DNA of 64,000 bases from Pogonophryne albipinna (taxonomy: Eukaryota; Chordata; Actinopteri; Perciformes; Artedidraconidae): NCBI GenBank assembly GCA_028583405.1, contig JAPTMU010000032.1, forward strand, positions 645,001-709,000, given 5' to 3'. The notes below the pieces were generated by a model, which had not been told where the DNA came from, searched no databases, and worked only from the letters and a program-made list of their open reading frames with translations. The position numbers were made by a program, and so were the translations under genes. Below, in pieces: positions 1 to 14,330 of this stretch. How positions within the stretch are numbered: position 1 is the stretch's first letter; every line of letters starts with the position of its first letter.

Positions 1-361
1 CCCGGGAAAACTCGAGATTTGTCAAGGGGGGGGGGGGGGGGTTAGGTTGCCATAAGGCTGTTGACGGTCTTATTATAGGCTACATCCATTGGTTGGTTTT
101 GTGGCACATTTGTAACGCTGTGCCAACTTGGGCAAGCACGCAGGCAAACTTGAGGAGCGCACAAAGGGTGGAGTGAGGGAGAGAAAGGGAGAGAGAGAGA
201 GATTGAGCGAGGCAGAGAGCGTGTGCAGCGGTCTGCTTGCGCACAGAGCAGCAGTTTGTGAGAGAGCCGGCTTGAGAGTAAATTTCTCTTCAAAATAGAA
301 TTGATTGCCAGCCTCCCTTGTCCCTGGCTGGCTTGCTAGCTCGTTGGTAACGTAACTGATG
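1..361. other. Flanking sequence (intron 2 of adamts17), no gene
   Basis: Contains a G homopolymer (about 26-42) and a GA-rich stretch near 178-205. The last 8 bp (354-361, aactgatg) are the left target duplication of the hAT element that follows. Confidence 0.5.
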
Positions 362-2400
<2,039 letters not shown>

Positions 2401-2723
2401 AACTGATGTCTTCTAATGTGCCTGCATCTGGTGCTGAGTTGCCATATTCCTTTCATGAACCACTTCCTGATATCCATTGTTGCAGATAAATATAAATGAT
2501 AATAGCCAAACTAATAGCAAGAGTAAACTGACCGGCTGCTGTGCCGCATCTCACTCAAAAACCCACACGACTCAACCCAGCGAAAAACCAGTCTCGCGCG
2601 CAGCCTTTCATTCAGAATTTCATAGCAAAATAAAAAAATGATACTAAACTAATCTTTCAACATAGTTTAAAACAAAAATAAATATTAGGACAAAGCCCTA
2701 CAAATAACAACAATAAACATAAT
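2401..2723. other. Spacer between two hAT insertions
   Basis: AT-rich sequence with no gene or repeat recognised. Confidence 0.5.
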
Positions 2724-3656
2724 CAGTGGCGGCTCCAGAGTATTTTTGTTGGGTAATCTATGGTAGGCCTAACCCATACAGTGGTGGGGCTCAAGTCAGT
2801 ATTTGCAATGTAATTACATACACGCTCCCCTTGACAGTGAAACGCCACGCGTGAGGTTTAGATTATTTCCCTGTCTCAATCCAAATGGAACTGTATGAAA
2901 TAAAAAGGCACATTTGTCTTGTAGTAAATAAAAAGGGCGACCTGGAGCCAATCCTGCTATTTCCCCACAGGTGAAAGAGTTGACATGCTGAAAACCCAAC
3001 AGGGGGTCTGGGGGGATTCTTCCCCAGGAGATCTTTTGAAATACTAACATTAAATACACATTCTGGTACTCTCTTGAGAAGAACAATAAATACATCTATT
3101 ACTACACGACATATTTAAAAAATGAATGCCGTTTTAGTTTTTTGTTACTTTGTTCTGAAAGCTGAACCTGCTGCTCCTCACAGAGAGAAGAGGGAAGAGG
3201 CTGTGAATGACTTTACATTGTGGATAAGGGCGGATAGCCCCCATTGTTCTGTGTGTCAACATGAAAGACAGCCTACACACCTATCAATCATCAAACCGTG
3301 GGGTCTTATTTCATTATGTGTTGATTTCTATCAACACGTAATGCTGTATCGATGTATAGAGATTTACTACAGCAAGTATTCTCCGTCGGGACTTCCTGCA
3401 ACAACACCACGTCGTTATCGTGATTCTGATTGGCCAGAAGACATTATCAAAGATGTTCTATTGAGAAGATGATCACTACGTGACAAACGTTTTCAAACCG
3501 TTTCTAGTCTTCGGTATTTACTTCTGTCTGTGCAATTTACTCCGCGCGAGTTGGCGGACTTTATTTTGCTTACTTTAAAATCATTTTTCATGGTGGGGCT
3601 AAGCCATTTCTTGGTATGGCTGTAGCCTACCCCAGTATACCCTGGCGCCGCCACTG
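2724..3656. mobile_element. Non-autonomous hAT element, 0.93 kb, 8-bp TSD
   Basis: Termini cagtggcggctccagag and ctggcgccgccactg. Perfect 8-bp duplication aacataat at 2716-2723 and 3657-3664. The interior differs from the 362-2400 copy apart from the ends, so it is a separate subfamily sharing the same TIR. No transposase is visible. Confidence 0.9.
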
Positions 3657-4121
3657 AACATAATAATAAAACAATTAAAATGTTGTATTCAGCCCTGATT
3701 AAAACAGCGGGCCCAAATCCATGGGGCCGGGCCCGCCCATGACGCCGGGTCTGCGCTTATTGTTGTTGTTTAATGAAAGTCCAATACAATGTTAATGACA
3801 CAACTCATTAAATTCAAGTTTAACTAACACTTTATTTCATTTATATTAGAAGGATTTACAATTATTTGTGGTAAACGTGTGTTTATATCTTTATATGAGG
3901 TGGTAAATACAGCCTCAGTAAATAACGCCTATATTTCTATTTACTCCCACTATTTCCACTTAATTCCCATTAGTTTCCAAATCGAATATCCCAGGAATTG
4001 TGCAGCACTGCGTTCATACTGTACGCTGCAGCTGCCAGCGTTTTTCCTCCCATATAAACCTCCACGTGTCTTGTAAGCAGCTCAACAATGATCTGCTCAT
4101 TCGTTGGAGGCAGCTGAATGC
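3657..4121. other. Intergenic/intronic spacer
   Basis: No gene seen. It contains a GC-rich partial palindrome (gggcccaaatccatggggcc) near 3708 that resembles the end of a degraded element. Confidence 0.35.
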
Positions 4122-4252
4122 TTAAAGGGCCCATGTCATGCTTTTCCGGTTATCACCCGTCCCCTTGTGTGTTATGAAGGTTTTTCTGCATGTAAACGGT
4201 CTGCAGAGTCACAAACTGATCAGTAGAAATGGCCATGACATGGGACCTTTAA
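4122..4252. mobile_element. MITE, 131 bp, TTAA-flanked
   Basis: Inverted ends ttaaagggcccatgtcatg and catgacatgggacctttaa, bounded by TTAA on both sides (4122-4125, 4249-4252). A related, longer element is at 54943-55253. TTAA targets suggest a piggyBac-like mover; this is inference. Confidence 0.65.
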
Positions 4253-4410
4253 ACTGTCACTGAGGATATATGGAGGAAGTAAAGGAGCACACTTCAGGCC
4301 TGTTTCTGCAGAGTCCAGGGCTGAGCCTGAACCTACCTGCACAGAGAACATTATCCAAAGGCCTCAGATAATGTGGAACTCTATTGCTCACAGTTGGGGA
4401 AATGTATACT

Positions 4411-5061
4411 TTTCTTTTTTACCACACATAAAACATATTCATTCCAAAGTCTCAAGAAGTATTGCAATATTAAACAAGGCAAAACAGATTCTTGATCAAA
4501 ATTCCCTCTACATTCTTTACTGTTCATTGGTGTTACCTCATTTAAGTTACTGTGCAGAGGTTTGGGGCAGTAATTATAAAACTACAACACAATCCCTATT
4601 TATTCTACAAAAAAGAGCAATAAGACTCATTACAAATGTCGGCTATAGGGATCATACAAACCCTTTATTCTTAGAGCTACAATTATTAAAACTGTCAGAT
4701 CTTGTTGAATTCCAAACTGCACAAATCATGTTTAAGGCAAAAAACGTTCAATGACCTGGGAATATTCAGATATTGTTCAATGAAAGACAAGGGAATTATA
4801 ATTTACGTGGTTCATTTATATTCACTAATGTTAGGGTGCGCACAACAAAGAGGAGTTTTTGTGTTTCTGTTTGTGGGGTGAAGATCTGGAACAATGTGAG
4901 TGAGGAGCTAAAGGGATGTCCAAACATCAAACTATTCACAAAGAGGTATAAAGACACTATTCTCACAAGGTACAGGGAGGACACTGCTAAACCATAACTG
5001 TTTCTATTCTTGTTTTGTATTCTATTTATGAATTTGTGTTTGTATGAATTTGTGTATGTAC

Positions 5062-5092
<31 letters not shown>

Positions 5093-5490
5093 AATATATA
5101 GAGACCATTCTCCTAACTTGCCTGTATATATTATATGAATGATTATATCAATTATTCAAGGTTAAAGTGTACATTGATATTGTAAGTTAACATATATTAA
5201 GATGTAGAAAGAAAAAAATAAAGTAATTTAAAAAACAAAGGGAGAAGGGGTCGGATTAAATAAGTGTAAACTTCTTCCGAGCCCTTTTCAGACGTGTAAT
5301 TAGCTAAAGCTTTGTTGTTTATTGATATCAGACAATGATACTACAGATTATTCAATTATTAATTAAATATTTCGTTTTGTTATTGCATTCATTTGTATAG
5401 TACTGTATCATGTCTGTATCATCTTTTGTTTCATTTGTATTTTCTTTGGTTTTACACACTCGAAGAAAATAAATAAACTAAACTAAAAAA
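4411..5490 (+). mobile_element. 5'-truncated LINE (L2/CR1-like) 3' end
   Basis: Plus-strand reading from about 4411 encodes the C-terminal part of a non-LTR reverse transcriptase (KVSRSIAILNKAKQILD, YCSLVLPHLSYCAEVWG, LQKRAIRLI), ending in-frame near 4754. A second segment in another frame follows (4773-4997; VKIWNNVSEELKG), so at least one frame-breaking lesion exists. The AT-rich 3' region contains (TA)n at 5068-5094 and an A-rich tail near 5460-5505. The RT catalytic domain is absent. Confidence 0.75.
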
Positions 5491-6212
5491 CTAAACTTTA
5501 ACCTTCATCCAAAGGAAGGTTAAAGAAAAGTGCAACAGAACAGCAGACTGGCCGATAGAGAGTCCTGACGGAGGTTAAACCTTCTGTTTGAGATATTTGG
5601 CTAGCCTGTGCTGTCATTTAGAGGGTTTGACATTTTGCCCATGTTATCTATCCCAATTTGCTGGAGGGATCTTCGTATTTCACTGTATCGCAATCAATTT
5701 GAAATGTTTACAAAACCAGTTTGACAACCTTTTCATAAACGTACTAGTTTTTATTTGTCTTCATCGGAAGACAGTTTGCTCATCTTTCATCTACTGATGT
5801 GACTGAGAGGCTGTCAGTGCTCCATAAAAGCTAGTAAGTGAAAATTGAGTGACTTCATGTTTTGAACGTTGGTCTTTTGAATAATTTTAGAAACAGTTCT
5901 GCAATTTTCATTCTGGCAGATTTATCTTTGGAAGCTGGCATCCCCACATTTAAAATGCAGTTGTGTTAGTTTGTACAGTGTTTGACTGCAAAGTGTGACT
6001 TTGAACTGACTGACCCCATGCAGGTCAGCAGGTCCAACATATTACATGCATAGCCTTAACCTGATGCTAAAGGGGCTTCAGGGGGGTTGAGCTACTGTCA
6101 ACCAGCCTGCCTTAATGTAATCATTAAATACATTCTCTTCAATGTGGAGCTGCTGTGATTTCTGAATGACATGAAAGCTATCAACAGGTCCAAAAAGAGA
6201 AGAACAGTTTAC
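5491..6212. other. adamts17 intron 2, near part, no recognised element
   Basis: Follows the exon 2 donor in gene direction. I see no exon of the catalytic domain and no clear repeat here. Confidence 0.5.
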
Positions 6213-6580
6213 CAGGCCTCCACAGGTGCTGAGGGACGCCAAGGAGTCGGTGTGGTTGATGATGGAGCCGGAGTAGAAGCAGAGCTGCTCCCGGGACAGG
6301 CTGCTCACTGCCGGGCTCTGCTCTCCGCTCAGCCGCTCCTCCACCACAAAGTCCCGGGAGAGAAACGCGCTGTCCCGCGTCAGATTTAAATAGAGGCTCC
6401 TTCCGAAAGCGGGCAGTGACAGGATGATGTGATCCGGGTCAGAGGGTCCTCCGCCCGGGCCGTGCAGGGAGCGCTGGCCGCGGCGCCGCAGGGAGCGGAC
6501 GGTGTGTCGGGGGGACAGGTGCGCCTCCTGCCCGGACAGCAGCCGGGGGACCACCTCATCCGTCTCCAGCTCAGTCTGGG
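6213..6580 (-). CDS. adamts17: adamts17 exon 2 (metalloprotease prodomain)
   Basis: Residues 20-142 of a secreted ADAMTS metalloprotease. The exon starts after ttccacag and ends at GGCCTG|GTAAAC. It carries a prodomain with LPAFGRSLYLNLTRDSAFLS, DFVVEE, then LCFYSG and LASLSTCGGL, which resembles the ADAMTS17 prodomain (LPAFGR.LYL.L.RD..FLSR.F.VEE...LCFYSG) more than other ADAMTS members I recall. N-glycosylation sequons are visible at N85 and N128. The catalytic zinc site, disintegrin and thrombospondin repeats are not in the window; exons 3 onward must lie beyond position 1. Order and strand relative to cers3 match the human locus as I recall it. Confidence 0.87.
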
Positions 6581-6899
6581 CTGTGGAAGAGGGGGGGCGT
6601 TAGTTTCCATCAAACAGCGGCCATACACAGCCTGTCCTGCCTCTGTGAACTGACTGAACCGTGCTCTCATGCTCCGTGACTGAGCCACGTTCAGCCGCAG
6701 CTCCACTAACAATCTGCTGAAACTGCACTCTCATGGTGGGGATCTAACAAGCAGACAGGAGGAGGCAACTTCATACAACTGCTCTTTAGTAACACTGTTA
6801 GAGGGAGGAATAGGATTGCTCTAGTCATGACCTATATCTAAGAGAAATAGGCGTACACACTCACAGCTCCTACGTAAAGAGTTCGAAGTCAGTACTTAC
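6581..6899 (-). other. adamts17 intron 1
   Basis: A 319-nt intron between the GTAAGT donor of exon 1 and the cttccacag acceptor of exon 2. No other feature seen. Confidence 0.75.
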
Positions 6900-6957
6900 C
6901 ACTCAATCCGATGCAGAGAAAAGAGAGGAGCACATGGGGAACAAGGCTGTTATGCAT
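6900..6957 (-). CDS. adamts17: adamts17 exon 1 (signal peptide)
   Basis: ATG at 6955-6957 in the context ACC-ATG-C opens 19 codons (MHNSLVPHVLLSFLCIGLS) and ends G|GTAAGTACTG. Joining in phase 1 to exon 2 gives a hydrophobic signal peptide followed by AQTELETDEVV. The start was chosen because this short exon provides the secretion signal that an ADAMTS needs, and because its donor phase fits exon 2 exactly. Confidence 0.82.
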
Positions 6958-7265
6958 GGTAAAGCAAAGCAGGGTAGAATAAAGGAGAAGAGGTGGCGGG
7001 TGGTGTTAAGGGGACTATAGCGGACGGCGCAGTTTCCCTAAACTGGAGAAGTTGCAGTAACCCCGGCTGGAGGGTCTCTGTGCTGCAGGACACGCCTCCT
7101 CCGACAGGCCCCGCCTCTGCTGCTGCGCCATTGGTTCCATAAGACCCTGAGCCGAGGAAGGCCGAGATATCCTTCGTTTTCATTGGTCAGTGAAGCTTTC
7201 CGTCACTGTTTGAGGTTGAAACCCTACACGTGGTTTCAAGTGGAGAAAGAAAATTCGGAGAATTA

Positions 7266-7268
<3 letters not shown>
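6958..7268 (-). promoter_or_regulatory. Probable adamts17 promoter, CCAAT and GC boxes, no TATA
   Basis: Upstream of the adamts17 ATG the sequence is GC-richer than its surroundings. In the gene's orientation it has a GC box (GGCGGGG, near 7109-7116) and two CCAAT boxes (7130-7134 and 7182-7186). No TATA box is evident. The nested transposon block begins about 0.3-0.4 kb upstream of the ATG. Promoter function is inferred from position and motifs. Confidence 0.5.

Positions 7269-7338
<70 letters not shown>
7269..7338. repeat. (TG)n/(CG)4 microsatellite, left half of a split tract
   Basis: TG repeats ending in cgcgcgcg directly against the hAT terminus at 7339. The matching (TG)n resumes at 17380 on the other side of the insertion. 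Confidence 0.9.
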
Positions 7339-7340
<2 letters not shown>

Positions 7341-7558
7341 GGGCCGGCTCTAGACAATTTGCTGCCCTAGGCGAGATTTTAGCTGGCTTTATTTTTGTTA
7401 TATCTTATTTTACCCAGTTTACATTTATTTATCTATGCATATTTTTTTATCTCTCGAGTTTTAAGCGATATTTTTGGTTTACTGTCCTATAGTATCCATT
7501 GAAATTATTTCAAACCTGTTTATCCCAATAATTATAAAGGAGTGCCTTGGAAATATGT

Positions 7559-7604
7559 GAAGAAGAAGAAGAAGAAGAAGAAGAAGAAGAAGAAGAAGAA
7601 GAAG
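7559..7604. repeat. (GAA)n microsatellite
   Basis: About fifteen GAA/AGA triplets at the edge of the SINE-like repeat. Confidence 0.9.
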
Positions 7605-7648
7605 CATTGGGAGGGATGAAACCCTCTTTAATGGTCACACATGCAGAG

Positions 7649-10600
7649 CCAACCCAGTCTCACGGCATTTCGTGTTATAGTCACGACATGTAATCTATTG
7701 ATTCGTGTTCACCAACAGGATTTTCCCCTTTTTTTCGTGTCACACAGAACGATTTTAAAAGCAATGTATTTATATTGGTAGTATGTTTCGTGCCTGCAGC
7801 ACGTCTTTTTGTCCGGTCGGGTCTTGGAAGACTGGAAGCTGTGGGGTTCATAAAAACATGTTCTTACTCAATATCAAGCCACAATTATTGCTTTTATTTT
7901 AAATCGTATCATTTCGGACTTTTGTTGCCGTCTGTGAGGAAAATAAATGGGGCTCAGAGCCTCAGAATACTGAAATCTGTATTTTTTTAAATCTTTTTTT
8001 CCTTCTAATTTGTTATTCTTTTCTAAATAACACACTGTTATTTACTCACCAATAACACACAATTATCCTTGTTTTTATTTATTTGTTTAATTTCATAATC
8101 TCTGGCTTTTCTGGCGTCCGTCAGGAACTGAATTTCAAAATAAAAATAACCGGAAACAGACGTAGGCCTATAAGAGACATTTCGAGTATCATTGCTATAC
8201 ACAGCCACTGAACTGATTACCCAAGATCCTCAGCTCGCTGATTGGATGTTTTAGCCGCAATGCATGTAGGGATATGGTGTTAATGCCATATCAAATCCGA
8301 TAAACATTTTGGAGTTTAGGATGGCCGAAGACACTACACTACCCATAATCCCCAGCAATCGTTTAGGACTACAGTCCCCGTGATTAATCTTCAAGCTCTG
8401 GGATTGGATGTTGGAGTGGCAGTGCGCCAAGGTTACACCAGCGTCAAACAGCTGTTTGAAATGGAACGAAACCACGCCAGACTTTTCCAAAACTGGAATC
8501 GAACGCCCCCCCAGAACTACACATGCTGGCTATTGTGTTTCGCAAAATGTTCTATGGGACGTCTCTACTGAACGTTTTCGTTTTTCCCACAATTAGAAGT
8601 TGCCAGTATTAAACACATTGGTGTTATCAAATGTAAAACATATAATTAATAAATGGGTGAAAATCGCTTGTGTCCATAATGCGCAGCATTAATATATACC
8701 CACATGACAGCTCATTGTTACTTTGTAATTCTACTACACTACAATTCAGAGGTTAACCTGGTATTTTAACTCCACTACATTTATTTGAGTTACTTTGCAG
8801 ATTCTGATTAATGATGTGAAATATAAACAACCCTTAAATCAGACTTTAGTTACACCTGAGTAAAATTCAGGTAAGGTGATTGTCAAGTGCCAACAATCAG
8901 GAGAGATATTTGATAGTTGGTGCTTGAGAAGACTAAACATTTATCTGCAGATCTCTATAAAGTATATTCATTACTCGTTATTCTCTACTAATAGTTCATT
9001 AAAGACTGTATAATGGCTATTTTGCACATCCCTTTCAAGATTTCAAGATTTTCAAAGGTTTATTGACATATCATATACACAACTACGGTGTAGTTATGCA
9101 ATGAATGAAAAACTTGGGTCACAGGTTCCTCAACAGTGCATTACAAGACATCTATCAATATGTGTGTACCTCCACCATTAAACTGTCATATTCTGCACAT
9201 TTCTTATTCTATCTATCTACATACATAAGAGTATAATTAATGTGTATAATATCAGTTAAAATAAGTGCTTCAACATAGTTAACATTGCAGGAAAGCAATA
9301 TATTAGACGTTAAGTACTTTGTCAGGCTTAATATTTATCTTTTGATACCCCCGAAGTTTTTTTCTTATTTAAAAGAAGACCTTGATCTAAAGTATTATTT
9401 AATGTTTAAATAAAGGTTAATTAGTTTGTCTGTTTTGCACCTCCTCCTATTAATACCTTTGTACATCCTGCACTAAACTGTTTTATTGTAGAGATCACTT
9501 ATAGTATCTTCTTGATTTTTTATATTCTATATTTCTATCACAGACCTTCTACTTTCCCCCTATGAAAGTATGTACTCTTAATATTTTTTTCATCAAATAT
9601 AACACATAAAAACAATAATTCAATAACGTGCTTTAACCACTAGGCGGTGCACACAGCCATAATAACTTTGTATTATTAGTGTAGGACACTTATGTATGTA
9701 CAACATCTGAAGATGTGTAGTTTTATTCATGCTTTCACATAATTTTACAGCATATTGCTATATTATTTCAGACTCAGTATTTACATTCTTATATTGAAAG
9801 AAAATCAGTAATATCTTTAAAAACTACAAGTCCTTTTATATCAGCTGTGCACCGTTATGGTGTAAATATAACCTATCTATGAATTAAATCAAATGTAAAA
9901 GTCAGCCAAATTAGTGTTGATACTGCAAGGAGACGTATTGTGTGAAGAGGAATTGAAGATGTTGTTTAATTGCTGATATATTTATGATCCACGTCAAGTA
10001 TTCAGTTTCGGCGGCATTTCTTCCAGTTTTTCCAAAGGTCTTGTCATCAGGGCTCTATAAATAAAGAACTACGGCAGATCTGTAATATGTAATGCAGCCG
10101 AACCGTGTATTACAATGCCGTTATGTGATGACTTTCAAAGAGAAAAGCAAGAACACTCGGAATAAAGTATTATTTTCTTTAAAAAAAAAAGTTTTTCGGA
10201 TTTGATATGGCATGAACACCATATCCCTACATGCATTGCGGCTAAAACATCCAATCAGTGAGCTTAAACCATAGCTGAGGATCTTGGGTAATCGCTCGAA
10301 ATGCCTACGTCTGTTTCCGGTTATTTTTATTTTGAAATTCAGTTCCTGACGGACGCCAAAAAAGCCCGAGATTATGGAATTAAACCAATAAATAAAAGCA
10401 AGGATAATTGTGTGTTATTGGTGAGTAAATAACAGTGTGTTATTTTGAAAATAACAAATAAGGAAAAAAGATTTTTAAAAATACAGATTTCAGTATTCTG
10501 AGGCTCTGAGCCCCATTTCTTTTCCTCACAAACGGCAACAAAGGTCCGACATTATACAATTTAAAATAAAAACAATAATCGTGGCTTGATATTGAGTAAG

Positions 10601-10813
10601 AACATGTTTTTATGAACCACACAGCTTCCGGTCTTCCAAGTCCCGACATGACAAAAAGACGTGGTGCACGCACGAAACATACTACCAATAGAAATACATT
10701 GCTTTTAAAATCGTTCTGTGTGACACGAAAAAAAGGGGGAAATCGTGTTGTGAACACGAATCAATAGATTACATGTCGTGACTATAACACGAAATGCAGT
10801 GAGACTGGGTTGG
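7649..10813. mobile_element. Long-TIR transposon, 3.2 kb, arms ~0.62-0.65 kb
   Basis: The left arm 7649-8303 and right arm 10195-10813 are inverted copies (ccaacccagtctcac ... gtgagactgggttgg), with clear but imperfect identity. They are flanked by cagag on both sides (7644-7648, 10814-10818), a probable 5-bp target duplication. The middle (8304-10194) is AT-rich with no convincing coding sequence. The superfamily cannot be assigned from what is visible. Confidence 0.72.
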
Positions 10814-11267
10814 CAGAGCACACAGCACACAGTGAAATGTGTTCTCTGCTTTTAACCCATCCTAGTACCAGGAGTCTAGTACTAGGAGCAGTGGGCAGCT
10901 ATTGTACAGCGCCCGGTGTTTACTTAAATTGTGATCAAAACGTTTGAGACCCACTGAGATAAAGACTAACGTTAACTATCTAAACCAGGGGTGGGGAACC
11001 TTTTTCCTCTCAAGGGCCATTTCAATCTTTACAACATCCTCCGAGGGCCGTACAAATGATTGAACTCAACGTCTGCTTAAAAAAAACTAAAATCACAGCC
11101 CATTCATTTGGCCTTGCTTTCATTCTGTGCAAAGAAAAAGCAACCTCTTAATCCAGATATCTTACCATCACTCGCGCATGCACGCACATGCACGGTGTGG
11201 CATGATCATCAAAACAGAAAGATATGGACACAAGATGTGTGCAAATGTATTTAGTATTCTATCCATG

Positions 11268-11700
11268 TGTTAAGAATGTCACAAGGCTCAGGACCCAAAC
11301 GCACAACACCAGAAACAGGTCAGATTAACAAGGTCTTTTAATTAAGGTCAAAACACAAAACGCTCACTTGGAGGATCAAAACAAAAACATCTACATGGAC
11401 TATCAAAAATATACTTAACACGATCAAGGAATGACTGGCAGGCTTGACGAGACAAGACGAACTGGCACAGGACAAAGGGAGACGCAGACTATATATACAC
11501 ACTAGGTAAGGGGACACAGGTGGCAACAATTAAGGGAGGGGCTGACAATCACACTGGAGGGAAAAACACACAAGGGCAGGAATGCTCTGAAACGTGAGGA
11601 AAAGGTTACTACAAAATAAAACAGGAAATCACAAGACAAAGTGAAAGACAAAAGGACTGAACTAAATAAATTAACTTCACACAAATGTCTAGACACCAAA
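11268..11700 (-). repeat. Gypsy 3' LTR
   Basis: 433 bp, nearly identical to 16164-16590. The first base pairs read TTTGG instead of TGTGG. Confidence 0.9.
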
Positions 11701-11739
11701 GTACCCCCTCCTTTACGGACGGCTCCGGACGGCCCAGAG

Positions 11740-11843
11740 AGTTCAGGATGGCTCTTGTAAAAATCCTTCATCAGGTTCTGGTCCACTATGAAGCTAGATG
11801 GGATCCACTCCCGCTCTTCCGGTCCATAACCCTCCCAGTCCAC
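11740..11843 (-). pseudogene. Chromodomain at integrase C-terminus
   Basis: [18 protein letters not shown] followed by D-x3-L-x3-FYKSHPE is a chromodomain tail typical of chromoviral integrases. It is in a different frame from the integrase core because of the G-run frameshift. Confidence 0.8.
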
Positions 11844-11878
11844 TAGAAACTGCTGACCCCTTCCTCGTTTTCTAACCT

Positions 11879-13066
11879 TCAGCAGACGCTTGACGGTGTA
11901 GACCAGACCTCCGTCAATGATCCTGGGAGGAGGGGGGCCTTGGAAGCGGGAACCATCTTGCTTTCCTTGACCGGCTTGAGTTTGCTTACATGGAATGTTG
12001 GATGGACTCCGAGTGATCTAGGCAGGCGCAAACGAACAGACACCGGGTTAATACACTTGGACACAGTGAATGGGCCTACAAATCTTGGTGCCAGCTTCCT
12101 AGAGGCTACGTTCAGGGGCAAGTCTCTGGTGCATAACCACACTTTCTGACCCGGTCTGTAAACAGGTGCAGGACGGCGATGCCGATCAGCCTCTTTCTTC
12201 ATGCGGGCCGAGGTCCTCAGGAGGACCCGACGTGCTGAAGTCCAAATGCCATGACAGCGCCTGACCAGTGCGTGTGCCGAGGGAACCATGACTTCTTTCT
12301 CTGTCTCGGAGAACATGGGAGGTTGGTAACCGTAGACGCACTGGAACGGGGTCAAACCGGTGGCAGAGGTAGGCAATGAGTTGTGGGCGTATTCTACCCA
12401 CGTGAGGTGTTTACTCCAAGAAGCTGGGTTTTGGGACACCAGGCACCGGAGGCAGGTTTCCAGTTCTTGATTAAGTCTCTCCGTTTGTCCATTTGATTGG
12501 GGATGGTAGCTGGAAGAGAGGCTGGCAGAGGCCCCGATGAGGCTGCAAAACTCCCTCCAGAAACGGGAGACAAACTGAGGGCCCCGGTCCGACACGATGT
12601 CCCTGGGAAAGCCGTGGAGATGAAAAACATGGTGCAACAACTTCAGCCGTTTTTCTTTGGCCGATGGCAGTTTAGGCAAAGCAATAAAATGTGTCATTTT
12701 AGAGAATCTATCCACCACTGTGAGGACGGTGGTGTTACCTTTGGATTATGGCAGTCCGGTGACAAAATCCACTGAGATGTCGGACCAGGGCCGACTGGGG
12801 ATAGGCAGCGGCCTGAGCAGACCCATCTGGGGCCTGGAAGAGGTTTTATTCCTGGCACAGATGGTGCAGGCGGCCACATACTCCTTGACATCCCTTTCCA
12901 TAGATGTCCACCAGAACCGTTGCTTGATGAAGTACATGGTTTTTTTTAACCCCAGAATGGCAGGTGAGCAGCGAGGTGTGAGCCCATTGAATGACCTTAG
13001 GACGCACAGATTGAGGAACAAACAACCTATTTGGGGGGCAACCCCTAGGTGTCGGGCTCTCACCAT
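11879..13066 (-). pseudogene. pol: Gypsy pol, integrase segment
   Basis: The second half of the zinc domain (CTICARNK) and the first catalytic Asp region are in 12746-13066, which ends at an in-frame TAA at 12746-12748. The catalytic core continues in the same frame at 12718-11879 ([22 protein letters not shown]). A further frameshift near the G run at about 11930-11937 displaces the C-terminus. Confidence 0.86.
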
Positions 13067-14300
13067 TAGCTTGTTTCACCTCTGTTTCTATTGGCCAAGT
13101 TACCGCTCCAACCACACAGTTTAGTGGAAGGATGGGCTTTGGTTCCTTGGCCGAGGGTTCAGGATCAAAAACACGAGAAAGTGCATCTGACTTGGCATTT
13201 TGTGAACCGGGTCTAAATGACAAGGAAAAGTTAAAACCGGTGAAGAACAAAGCCCATCTTGCCTGACGTGAGTTCAGTCTCTTAGCTTTTCGGATGTACT
13301 CAAGATTTTTATGATCCGTCCAGACTATGAATGGTTGCTCTGACCCCTCCAGAAAGTGTCTCCATTCCTCAAGCGCTGTTTTAACTGCCAAAAGTTCTCT
13401 GTTGCCTACATCATAGTTGCGTTCAGCAGGTGTTAACTTACGTGACAGAAATGCACATGGGTGAAGTTTGCTGTCCTTGGCTGAACGTTGTGACAACACA
13501 GCCCCAACTCCATCATTGGATGCATCCACCTCCACCACGAACTGCCGTAGTGGATCAGGAGTGATGAGAACAGGAGCAGAGGTAAACAGTCTTTTCAATT
13601 CCTGGAAAGCTTTGTCGGCCTGTAGAGTCCACAAAAACTGAACATGGGTTGAGGTGAGTGCGTGGAGAGGTGCAGCTATGGAGCTAAAATGTCTTATGAA
13701 GCGTCTGTAGAAGTTAGCAAAACCGAGAAATTGCTGTACCTTCTTCCTGTTGTTGGGTGTGGGCCAATTTGCGACAGCACTGACCTTGCTTGGATCCATC
13801 TTGACCTGGTCCGGAGCAATGATGAAGCCCAGGAAGGAGACAGAGATCTTGTGAAAATCACATTTCTCAGCCTTCACGAATAGTTGGTTTTCCAGAAGGC
13901 GTTGGCGGACCTGGCGGACATGCTGAACATGGGACTCTTCATCAGGAGAGAATATCAATATATCATCCAGGTAGACAAACACAAAATGATTCAAATATTG
14001 TCTGAGCACGTCATTCATAAGAGCCTGAAATACAGCAGGAGCATTAGTTAGTCCAAACGGCATTACTAAGTATTCATAGTGGCCACTGGGGGTATTGAAC
14101 CCAGTCTTCCATTCGTCCCCCTCCCTTATCCTGACCAAGTGATAGGCATTCCTCAAGTCAAGTTTAGTGAAGATCTTAGCTCCTTTTAACAGTTCAAAAG
14201 CAGTGGAAATGAGGGGGAGAGGGTACCTGTTCTTTACCGTTATATCATTCAGGGGAGAGTAGTCTATGCAGGGTCGGAGGGATCCGTCTTTTTTACCCAC
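12846..14300 (-). pseudogene. pol: Gypsy pol, reverse transcriptase and RNase H segment
   Basis: RT motifs [11 protein letters not shown] and VYLDDILIF (YLDD at about residues 110-113), then RNase H with [12 protein letters not shown] and TDHKNLEYI. It is the same frame as the protease segment after the 14331 stop. It loses frame in the integrase zinc domain, near the T homopolymer at about 12938-12950. Residues after about 440 here are out-of-frame translation. Confidence 0.88.
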
Positions 14301-14330
14301 GAAGAAGAATCCGGCGCCAGCAGGAGATGA

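Larger units (their letters stand above)
7559..10915. repeat. SINE-like fish repeat interrupted by a long-TIR element
   Basis: The part 7559-7648 ((GAA)n then cacacatgcagag) and the part 10814-10915 (cagagcacacagcacacag ... gcagtgggcagctattgt) read as one continuous repeat when the insert 7649-10813 is ignored. The surrounding hAT sequence joins across it (ggaaatatgtg | gtgtttactta). The family looks like the common fish repeat containing 'cacagtgaaatgtgt'; I assign no name. Confidence 0.55.

Noticed and set aside
3122..3472. 116-codon plus-strand frame
   Set aside because: Lies inside the hAT element at 2724-3656 with no recognisable domain; composition looks random.
6386..6712. 108-codon minus-strand frame overlapping adamts17 exon 2
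   Set aside because: It crosses the intron 1/exon 2 boundary in a different frame; the spliced frame gives the recognisable prodomain.
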